From Pontibacter chinhatensis (lineage in GTDB: Bacteria; Bacteroidota; Bacteroidia; Cytophagales; Hymenobacteraceae): DNA of 64,000 nucleotides. The notes below the pieces were generated by a model. That model had not been told where the DNA came from, did not search any database, and saw nothing but the letters and a program-made list of their open reading frames with translations. The position numbers were made by a program, and so were the translations under genes. Location of the stretch: contig NZ_FOOT01000001.1 of assembly GCF_900113285.1 (NCBI RefSeq), positions 496,001 through 560,000 on the forward strand, written 5' to 3'. This document shows positions 7,768 to 15,200 of the stretch, piece by piece. The first letter of the stretch is position 1; every line of letters begins with the position of its first letter.

Positions 7768-8030
7768 GCTATACTTTCCTAGCCGCCGCTTCCCGCAACT
7801 TGAACCAAGCTATCCTTACTAGCTGCCGTTCATCCTCTAGTTCCCACATACCTATTGTTGCATCTCTGGCTTTCTGCCCTCCCAGGCCGGGAGGCCTCGC
7901 CTTGGGGGTAGGGGCCCTCGATAAGGGCATCGCGCTGCTTTCGCTTCCTGCCCTCGGGCTGCCTTGCAGGCACCGGAACCTCTCGAGGCGCTCAACCCAA
8001 AGGCTGGGAAACAGTTCGATAGCTTCTGCC
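7768..8030 (-). repeat. Intergenic repeat of ~265 bp, copy 1
   Basis: Read on the minus strand it begins GGCAGAAGCTATCGAA and ends GCGGCGGCTAGGAAAGTATAG. Its first 80 bases (through GGGTTGAGCGCCTCGAG) and last 75 bases (through GAACTAGAGGATGAACGGC) match copy 2 at 48320-48583 almost base for base. The middle is GC-rich with inverted repeats and differs. A 90-codon frame (7769-8041) runs through it, ending in LVRIAWFKLREAAARKV, but shared bases extend to third codon positions, so I treat it as repeat DNA rather than a gene. AAGTATA words flank both sides of the island. Confidence 0.8.
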
Positions 8031-8035
8031 CCTGC

Positions 8036-8123
8036 TGTCATCTCGACCTTTGGGAGAGATCTATTTTAAATTCCACTCAATTCTCTCGCTGCTCGAGATG
8101 ACACTGAAATGCTCGAGATGACA
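8036..8123. repeat. Inverted GTCATCTCGA repeat with tandem copy
   Basis: TGTCATCTCGA (8036-8046) is inverted at 8093-8103 as TCGAGATGACA, and that arm is duplicated in tandem at 8113-8123. The outer parts also carry GGGAGAGATCT and CTCTCGCTG. GTCATCTCGA-type inverted repeats are familiar in Bacteroidota gaps. The tandem copy suggests slippage. Confidence 0.65.
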
Positions 8124-8638
8124 CTGAAAGTAATAAGTATAATTCCCCTCCTCTGGACTAGCTAAAACGGGAGTTTTGAGCTAGCGAGCGCAGCTCTGAG
8201 GGGTGGGTTTATACTTTGCAGGGCGAGGTCGTGACCTGAACACACGATACCAGCAGCTACAAAGCTTATACTTTGGAAATGGCAGTTACAGACTCCCCGC
8301 CTTAGCCAAGGAGGGGTTAGGGGTGGTTGGGCCCGGTACTGCAAGTAGAAATGCACCGAATTTGAGCTACACTTCACTTAACATAATCTAAGCACCCTAT
8401 CCCTTCTGAAGCATGCAACATAAGCAACTCCAAAGACTGGAAGACAAGAAAGGTACTCTTCTCGGTACTTAGGAAATATAAAGAACAACTGATTTAAACT
8501 TCTGGAGCCTAAAGTAGCATTCTCTATACTTTACTATTTTAAATCTTAGACAAAAACTAAAGCAATAGCCTCATTGTAGGCAGATTATTAACCAGTTACA
8601 CAATGGCAGCTAAAGATATTAGCAACCATATAGTACAG

Positions 8639-9142
8639 TTAATAGGCCGCTCCCAGGTAAGTTTCCCAGTCATAGTTACCGGGGCTGAGGTGTTGCTGCA
8701 GAAAGGTTCGCAGCGAGGGACGGGTAGGTTTGCTGAGCAACTTCAGGCCGGCTTCTTCAGGGGTGCGGTCGCCCTTGCGGGAGTTACAGCGGGAGCAGGC
8801 AGTTACCAGGTTCTGCCACTTAGACTCCCCTCCCCTGGAACGCGGCAAAAGGTGGTCCAGCGTCAGGTGCTTGGATGAGCCGCAGTACTGGCAGGTAAAG
8901 TTATCGCGCCGCATAACATTATGGCGATTCAGGGCTATGCCGAAATAAGGTACCCGCACGTAGCGCTGCAGCCGGATGATAGAGGGAACGGGATAGGCTA
9001 CTGTTACAGTATGCAGAAAGTTTCCATCTGATTTGGTGATGACCTCCGCTTTGCATAGGAAAACCAGCAAAAAGGCCCGCTGTACCGAGCATACAGCAAT
9101 GGCACTGTAGTCTTGGTTAAGGATGAGTACTTTGTCTTTCAT
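8639..9142 (-). CDS. HNH endonuclease family protein
   Basis: 167 residues from ATG at 9140-9142 (MKDKVLILNQDYSAIAVC). That start matches the usual N-terminus of this family; an ATG 60 bases upstream adds residues without family character. A zinc-binding HNH core is complete: CQYC (Cys84, Cys87), the DH of LTLDHLLPRSRGG (Asp96, His97), Asn111 and CSRC (Cys116, Cys119). The family is a stand-alone HNH nuclease common in Bacteroidota genomes and sits here with no methylase or phage gene nearby. DNA nicking or cleavage is expected; the biological role is unknown. Its 3' end borders repeat island 1. Confidence 0.88.
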   Translation of the reverse strand: MKDKVLILNQDYSAIAVCSVQRAFLLVFLCKAEVITKSDGNFLHTVTVAYPVPSIIRLQRYVRVPYFGIALNRHNVMRRDNFTCQYCGSSKHLTLDHLLPRSRGGESKWQNLVTACSRCNSRKGDRTPEEAGLKLLSKPTRPSLRTFLQQHLSPGNYDWETYLGAAY

Positions 9143-9225
9143 AACCGATTTCTGCTTTTTCGCCCACTCTTTTACGGATTTCGCCGGAAACCTGTAACAC
9201 AAGGCGCAAAGAAATCGGCCGCGAA

Positions 9226-10002
9226 TTAAAAATGAATGCGCTTGATAATGCGAAGGTTATGAGAGTAACGCTTGCGTTCTGCGTTGTAGATGCCATTATG
9301 ATCGAGGGTGTCGATCCGCACTTCGCCGTGAGCGTGCATGATCTGCTGCCCCTCCAACACCAACCCCACATGTGTAATACGCCCCTCCGGGTTAGAAAAG
9401 TAGGCCAGATCTCCGGGCTGGGCCTGCGTTACAAAGTGCACCTCCTCGCCGTGGCTCACCTGCTGGTAGGCATCGCGGGGCAGTTGGTAGCCGCAAATAC
9501 CAAATACCAGCTGTGTAAATCCAGAGCAGTCAATCCCGAAAATAGACTTTCCACCCCACAAATAGGGCGCCTTCAAAAAATTGTTTGCTACTTTAAGTAG
9601 TTGGGCAGCCGTCGCAGTAGAAGAAGGATTGGAAGCCCTGCCCGTGTACTGGTACCGCTCCTCGCCAACCCGTATACTCATGCCATCAAAGAAGGGCAGG
9701 TAACAGCCTATGCCTACCGGGATGCGCACATCAGCGTTGCTTACCATCTGCACCAGGTCCATGGCGCGTGGGTGTTGGGTGCTGCACCACTCTTTGTAAT
9801 AGTCTGCGGATACGGGCGCATGCTGCTTCGCATCTATCCAACCACGGTAGCCGTCGGCGGCCAGTTGCAGCTGCAGCCAGTTACCATCGCGCCCCACCAC
9901 CTCATAGCACTCCCCAAAGGTTAGCTGCGTCACAATTTCAGCTTTGTCAGATGTCTCGGCGCGCATGGGCACCACACTCAGCATACCTATTCCGTAGTCC
10001 AC
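9226..10002 (-). CDS. NlpC/P60 (C40) peptidoglycan hydrolase with SH3 domain
   Basis: 258 residues, read from GTG at 10000-10002. That start keeps the N-terminal SH3 strand (YGIGMLSVVPMRAETSDKAE) intact, and no ATG precedes it. Residues 1-60 form a bacterial SH3-like domain with GNWLQLQLAADGYRGWID. After a linker, residues 135-250 form an NlpC/P60 papain-like domain with catalytic Cys159 (GIDCSGF), His211 (RITHVG) and a polar residue near His223 (IMHAHG). It would cleave peptide stems of murein. No signal peptide is visible, as in many Bacteroidota relatives, so export is unclear. Well-supported family, exact role inferred. Confidence 0.9.
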   Translation of the reverse strand: MDYGIGMLSVVPMRAETSDKAEIVTQLTFGECYEVVGRDGNWLQLQLAADGYRGWIDAKQHAPVSADYYKEWCSTQHPRAMDLVQMVSNADVRIPVGIGCYLPFFDGMSIRVGEERYQYTGRASNPSSTATAAQLLKVANNFLKAPYLWGGKSIFGIDCSGFTQLVFGICGYQLPRDAYQQVSHGEEVHFVTQAQPGDLAYFSNPEGRITHVGLVLEGQQIMHAHGEVRIDTLDHNGIYNAERKRYSHNLRIIKRIHF

Positions 10003-10183
10003 AATAGTTTAATTTTGAATGAGTGAATGAGTGATTGAATGAATTTTAAGTGAGCAAAAGAGAGATTGTATCAGTGTGTGTAAAGTATGGCGGAAGTATA
10101 AATCTATACTTTTTGGCCTTAAAAAGGCTTTAGAACAAATATACAGCTATTCACACATTCACTCAATCGCTCATTCAAAATTC
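10003..10183. repeat. Inverted pair of iterated GAATGAGT tracts
   Basis: Tract 1 (about 10016-10045) reads GAATGAGTGAATGAGTGATT and continues with GAATGAATTTT. Tract 2 (10148-10180) is its inverted counterpart, ATTCACTCAATCGCTCATTC followed by AAAATT. They face each other across the gap between SmpB and the NlpC/P60 gene and could fold into one long imperfect stem. Between them lie an AAGTATA and a TATACTT word (10098, 10107). Confidence 0.6.
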
Positions 10184-10651
10184 CTAATATCCGCTGCGCT
10201 CCATGTCGCGCTTTACATCTTTGGCTTTGATGTCTTCCCGCTTGTCGTACAACTTCTTACCACGGGCCAGCGCAACCTCTACTTTAGCGAAGCCACGGTC
10301 GTTTATGTAAACACGTGTCGGGATGATAGTTACCCCCTGCTCCTCGGCTCCGCGCTCCAGTTTGCGCAGCTCGTTCTTGTTGAGCAGTAGCTTGCGGGTA
10401 CGCATGGGCTCGTGGTTGTAGTGGGTTCCTTCGGTATAGGTGGAGATGTGCACGTTGTGCAGCCACAGCTCGCCGCGCGTAAACACGCAATAACCATCCT
10501 GCATGTTCACCTTACCTTCGCGTATCGATTTGATCTCGGTACCCATCAGCATGATGCCAGCAGTATACTTCTCGAGGAACTGATACTCGAACGAGGCTTT
10601 GCGGTTAACGATGTTAACGTGTTTCTTTATTCTGTCTTTCTCTTTCGCCAT
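10184..10651 (-). CDS. smpB: SsrA-binding protein SmpB
   Basis: 155 residues, full length. Carries tmRNA to stalled ribosomes for trans-translation. The fold is recognised by VNRKASFEYQFLEKYTAGI near residue 11, MGTEIKSIREGKVNMQDGY near 37, THYNHEPMRTRKLLLNKNE and ARGKKLYDKREDIKAKD, with a basic C-terminal tail (KRDMERSGY) that enters the mRNA channel. The ATG (10649-10651) abuts the TAA of the thioesterase gene upstream (10652-10654), so the two are almost surely co-transcribed and possibly translationally coupled. tmRNA itself is not in the window. Confidence 0.97.
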   Translation of the reverse strand: MAKEKDRIKKHVNIVNRKASFEYQFLEKYTAGIMLMGTEIKSIREGKVNMQDGYCVFTRGELWLHNVHISTYTEGTHYNHEPMRTRKLLLNKNELRKLERGAEEQGVTIIPTRVYINDRGFAKVEVALARGKKLYDKREDIKAKDVKRDMERSGY

Positions 10652-11038
10652 TTATACTTGCTTCGGCGCCAAAATTTTCGCCAGTTTTTCTTTTTTCAAA
10701 ATTTTCTGACCGGTTTCTCCTTCGGCCACCAGTCTGTCTCCCACTTTTGCCGTGTAGCTGCAAATTACCTCATTCCCTTCATACTTTTCGAGCGTGGCCA
10801 CAATCACCACATCCTCTCCTTCAAAGGCAGGTGCTTTATGGTTGATAGTTAAGCAGGTACCTACCCCCTCTTCATCCTCTGCTTTCAGCTCCAGCACAAA
10901 CAAGCGGCCCGCCCACTCGGCAGCCTGCGCCAGCGAAAAGGTAGAGCAAACCGCATGCACCAGGCCATCATCAAAACGGGCAAAGTCTGCCGCTGTTACA
11001 TGCTTTACATACGTTCGGGTGTCGCCGGGTTTGATCAT
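10652..11038 (-). CDS. Hotdog thioesterase, FlK-like
   Basis: 128 residues forming a single hotdog fold. The order of motifs, VTAADFARFDDGLVHAVCST, then VGTCLTINHKAPAFEGEDV with the conserved His of NHKAP, then the helix and final strand, matches the thioesterase family that includes fluoroacetyl-CoA thioesterase FlK. Most members have unknown acyl-CoA substrates, and fluoroacetate resistance should not be inferred. No membrane segment. It is transcribed with smpB, directly abutting it. Confidence 0.8.
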   Translation of the reverse strand: MIKPGDTRTYVKHVTAADFARFDDGLVHAVCSTFSLAQAAEWAGRLFVLELKAEDEEGVGTCLTINHKAPAFEGEDVVIVATLEKYEGNEVICSYTAKVGDRLVAEGETGQKILKKEKLAKILAPKQV

Positions 11039-11194
11039 CGTTATTCGTTGTTCGTTATTAGTTGTTAGAATCAGGACTTACAGGATAAAAGTATTAGCAG
11101 GATAATCAGGTTAAATACCGCTACTTCGTCCGCTGCTATCTTGACTTTCTAAATCCCAAACTTTCTAACTCTCTAACTCCAAAACTCTCTAACT
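11039..11194. repeat. Gap with iterated CAGGAT and TTAGAAAG-type words
   Basis: The gap between tsaD and the thioesterase gene holds an iterated CAGGAT stretch (11070-11112) and, from about 11143, a run of CTTTCTAACTCTCTAACT-like words that continues to 11195. The same iterated words occur at 51196-51289 and 58600-58634. Confidence 0.55.
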
Positions 11195-12202
11195 TTAAAA
11201 CCTCAGTCTCGGATCGGGGCTTACGTACTGGGTGGCGAAGTCGCCTTTAAGGTACTGGTAGTGAGCCGCTATGGCAATCATACCTGCATTATCGGTGCAG
11301 TACTGAAACGCGGGGATATACACATTCCAGTTATGCTTTACTGCATACTCTTGCAGCGTTCTGCGCAGACCGGAATTAGCCGACACACCACCGGCAATGG
11401 CTATCTCACGAATGCCTAAATCCCTGGAGGCCTGCTTCAGTTTCTTGAGCAGGGTTTTAATAAGCGTTTTCTGCACGCTAGCACAAATATCCGCCAGGTT
11501 GTCCTGCACAAAATCGGGGTTCTCTTTCGTTTTATCTCTGAGGAAGTATAAAACCGAAGTTTTAATGCCGCTGAACGAGAAGTTATACTCGGGCATGTTG
11601 CCTACCGGAAACTCAAAGGCATTCGGGTTACCCTGTGCGGCCATTTTGTCGAGCATCGGACCGCCCGGGTACGGAAGGCCCAGCATCTTGGCTGTCTTGT
11701 CGAAGGCCTCTCCCACGGCATCATCGGTGGTTTGCCCGATAATCTCCATATCCAGGTGGTCTTTTACAAGCACAATCTGGGTATGGCCACCGCTCACGGT
11801 CAGGCAAAGGAAGGGGAACTGCGGCTTGGGATCATCAATAAAATGGGCCAGAATGTGCGCCTGCATGTGGTTTACCTCAATTAAAGGGATACCCAGACCC
11901 AGCGCAAACGACTTGGCAAAGGAGCAACCCACGAGCAGCGCGCCCAAAAGCCCTGGCCCGCGCGTGAAGGCAACTGCATTTAGCTCACTTTTTGCTACAT
12001 TTGCCGTAAGCAAGGCCTGAGAAACCACCGGTATAATGTTCTGCTGATGGGCTCTGGAAGCCAGCTCAGGAACCACACCGCCATACTGCTCGTGCACGGC
12101 CTGTGTGTTTACGATATTCGACAACACCTTGCCCCCACGGATAACCGCGGCGGAGGTCTCGTCGCAGGAAGATTCTATCGCTAGTATTGTAGGTTCTATC
12201 AT
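11195..12202 (-). CDS. tsaD: tRNA t6A37 threonylcarbamoyltransferase TsaD
   Basis: 335 residues from ATG at 12200-12202 (MIEPTILAIESSCDETSAAV). An ATG seven codons upstream would extend into tamB and lacks family support. TsaD transfers the threonylcarbamoyl group to A37 of ANN-decoding tRNAs. Motifs include ESSCDET, the metal-binding NHMQAH (His112, His116), LTVSGGHTQIVL, the FDKTAKMLGLPYPGGP loop, and CTDNAGMIA near the end. The gene is divergent from tamB with only two bases between start codons. A TAACTTTG box inside the tamB coding start (12234-12241) probably drives it. Confidence 0.96.
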   Translation of the reverse strand: MIEPTILAIESSCDETSAAVIRGGKVLSNIVNTQAVHEQYGGVVPELASRAHQQNIIPVVSQALLTANVAKSELNAVAFTRGPGLLGALLVGCSFAKSFALGLGIPLIEVNHMQAHILAHFIDDPKPQFPFLCLTVSGGHTQIVLVKDHLDMEIIGQTTDDAVGEAFDKTAKMLGLPYPGGPMLDKMAAQGNPNAFEFPVGNMPEYNFSFSGIKTSVLYFLRDKTKENPDFVQDNLADICASVQKTLIKTLLKKLKQASRDLGIREIAIAGGVSANSGLRRTLQEYAVKHNWNVYIPAFQYCTDNAGMIAIAAHYQYLKGDFATQYVSPDPRLRF

Positions 12203-12204
12203 CT

Positions 12205-15200
12205 TTGGAAAAAGAACAGTCAATAAATTACTTCAAAGTTATAGGAAAAGCTATTCTAAAAATAGTTTTGGGGCTGTTCCTGTTCCTTTTCCTGGTTTTT
12301 GCGGCAGTTTTCGTTGCCATACGGCTTCCCGGCGTGCAGACCCGGGTGGCCCAGGAAGTGGCGGCCTACCTCTCCAAGGCCACCAAGCACGAAGTAAGCG
12401 TGGGCCGCATAGACATTGAGTTTTTCAGTAACGTGGTGCTGGAGCAACTGCAGGTAAAAGACAACCACGAGCAGGAGCTTTTCTACGTGGGCCGTGCCGT
12501 GGCCAATATTGACGCCTTCTCCATCTTCAATCCAAACAACCTAAGTATAGGCACTCTCGAGCTGCAGGAGCCGCGGGCCAACCTGGTAAAGTATGAGGGC
12601 GCAGACAGCCTGAACCTGACCTCCTTCATCAAGGCCATGCAGGATTTGTTTGTAAAAGACACCACCAAAGCATCCAAGCCATTCCAGTTCGAACTGGGCG
12701 AGCTGGTTATCCAAAACGGCAGCTTCACCTACGACGACTTCAACTTCCCCCGTGCCGAGTACGGTATGGATTACCGCCACCTGGCCATCACTAACCTGAA
12801 CGGTAGGTTTGATGAGATCCAGCTGGAGGATACGCTTAAGGTGCGTGTGACCGGCCTGCAGGCACTGGAGAAAAACTCTGGAACTAACCTGCACAACCTG
12901 GACACGCGCATGACCTACGCCTCCACCTTTTGGGAGTGGGACGCGCTTGATTTGCAGGTAAACGAAAGTAACCTGCAGAACCACGTCCGCTTCGACTATA
13001 GCACTTTCGGTAACTTCTCAGAGTTTATTGACAGTGTGCGGATGACGGCCGATTTGGAGAACAGCAAAGTATACGCACAAGACATTGCAGTATTTGCACC
13101 CCAGTTGAAAGACTATGATGAGGTGCTGCAGGTAAACTCATTGAGTCTAAGGGGCTACGTCAGGGATTTTGCGGCTACGGACGTGGATTTGAAGTATGGC
13201 CGCAACACGCATATTGTTGGCAGCATCAACGCCGACGGCCTGCCCAACTTTAAGGAGACCTTTGCCAACCTACGCCTGAAGTCCTCCACCATCAGCGCTG
13301 AGGACCTGAAACAGTTTCTGCCGCAGGAGGCCTATCAGATGGCCTCTCGTCTGGGCACTGTGCGGCTAGAGGGGCGCTTCCTGGGCTTCTACAACGACTT
13401 TGTGGCCAACGGGGAGTTCGGCACAGCCCTGGGCAACCTGCGATCCGATATCAACCTTAAAATAGATGACAACACCCGCACCCCCTCCTACAGCGGCTTT
13501 GTCACCACCAACGGCTTTAACCTCGGCCGTTTACTGGCCGCAGAAGACCAAATTAGCACCATCTCCATGAGCGGCCGCCTGCAGGGCTCCGGCTTTACCC
13601 TTAAATCAGCCAATGTAAAGGCCAACGTAGACATCCGGCAAATACAGCTCCTGGGCTATAACTATCAAAACATCAAAGCTGATGGCGTACTGCAGCAGCA
13701 GGTGTTCACAGGCGATGTCTCCATCAACGACCCGAACCTGATGTTTACGGCGAGCGGAAAAGTAAACCTTGCCGAGCGACAGAAGGCTTTTAACATGGTG
13801 GCGGACCTGGAACGCGTGAACCTGCAGGCACTGCAACTGACGCAGGAGCCTTTTCTGATCAGCGCTCAGGCTAACCTAAATTTCAAAGGGCTAAGATTAG
13901 ACGACTTTGAAGGTACCGCCCGCCTGGATAGCGCCTCCGTCCGCTACAACGGCAACAGCCTTTCCCTGGATTCCATACTTGTTTCCTCCGAGATAAGTGC
14001 GGGGCAGCGATCCCTTGATTTATACTCTAACCTGCTGGATTTAAAAGTAGACGGCAACTTCAATTATACTACCCTGATAGAAGACCTGAAAACCCTGGTG
14101 CAGGAGTATAAACTTAACTTTGAGAGCAACGATGCAGCCACTGCCGCTTATTATGGCCGCAAGCAGCGGAGCACCGCCAGCGAATATGCGGTAAACTATA
14201 GCCTGAACCTGAAGAAGGCGAACCCCATACTGGATCTGTTCCTGCCAGCGCTAACTATCTCCGACAGCTCTCATGTAGAGGGCTCCTTCCGACACGATGC
14301 CACCGCCATACTTGAGCTCTATGCCGCCATTGACACGATCGTATATGACAGTTATACTTTGTATGGCAACAACGTCGAGCTGAATACTTCTAAAATGCTG
14401 GACAACCCGGATGTGCTGGCCGCGGCCCTCTTCACATCCGAGCGGCAGGAAGTACCAGGTGCAGGAGCCACTCAGAATTTCTTTGTGGAAGGCATCTGGA
14501 GCGAGCGCACCATACAGTTTGCCACCAGCGTGCGTCAGCCCCAGCAGCAGAACCGCGCCCTTATCACCGGCGACCTCAACTTTCTTCAGAACCAGATCCA
14601 GATCGTCTTTGACCAGTCGGACATCACCCTGCAGCAGAACGTCTGGGCTTTTGTGCCCGGTAACACCATTTATATAGCCGAGGCCGGCAAAAAACTGCTA
14701 TTCGAGAACTTTGCCCTCACCAACCAGAACCAGGTCATCAGCGCCAATGGCGAGCTATCGCGTAGTCCGAACAGCCGCTTGGTACTGAACGTGGAGAATT
14801 TTAAGCTAGGAAACCTGAACCCGCTCCTACCCATGAAGCTGGCTGGCGTGGTATCGGCTGAGCTCACGGCACAAGATTTTTACGGAGAGGGTGCCATCAA
14901 TGCAGCCATGCAGGTTGATTCTTTCTTCCTGGACAACGTGTTTATCGGGGATGTGGTGGGCAGCACCGACTGGACACGCGCCAAGCAAAGGGCCTCGGTG
15001 GACGTAGGTATTCAGCGCAACGCTAAAAAAGTGCTCTCGCTCACTGGCTTCTATAACCCGCAGGTGGAGGAAGACCAGCTCGACTTGCTGGCTGTCCTCG
15101 ACCAGGCGAACCTGAAGCTGGTGGAGCCCGTGCTGACCGGGCTTTTCTCCAACCTGAACGGCGACATGGAGGGCCGTATCCGCATCCTGGGCAACCTGGA

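Larger units (their letters stand above)
7382..8638. other. Gene-free repeat island 1
   Basis: More than 1.2 kb between the rpsA promoter and the HNH gene contains no convincing gene. It holds fourteen AAGTATA/TATACTT words, three ACA- or GCA-loop hairpins (7624-7636, 7655-7665, 7737-7749), one copy of a repeat of about 265 bp (7768-8030, minus orientation), an inverted GTCATCTCGA pair (8036-8123), and a CCCCTCC-type module (8285-8325). Modules lie in the same order, on the opposite strand, as in islands 2 and 3. From about 8350 to 8638 I see nothing recognisable. Confidence 0.75.

Noticed and set aside
7743..8069. A 108-codon plus-strand frame over repeat copy 1
   Set aside because: It is the reverse side of the repeat and mirrors module sequence; no start context and no relatives expected.
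8603..8878. A 91-codon plus-strand frame
   Set aside because: It overlaps the HNH gene antisense and loses any gene-like pattern there.
8639..9142. HNH gene as part of a homing intron or defence island
   Set aside because: Neighbours are housekeeping genes and no intron, methylase or restriction partner is visible.
10652..11038. Fluoroacetate resistance function for the thioesterase
   Set aside because: Only the fold family is supported; FlK specificity residues cannot be confirmed by eye.
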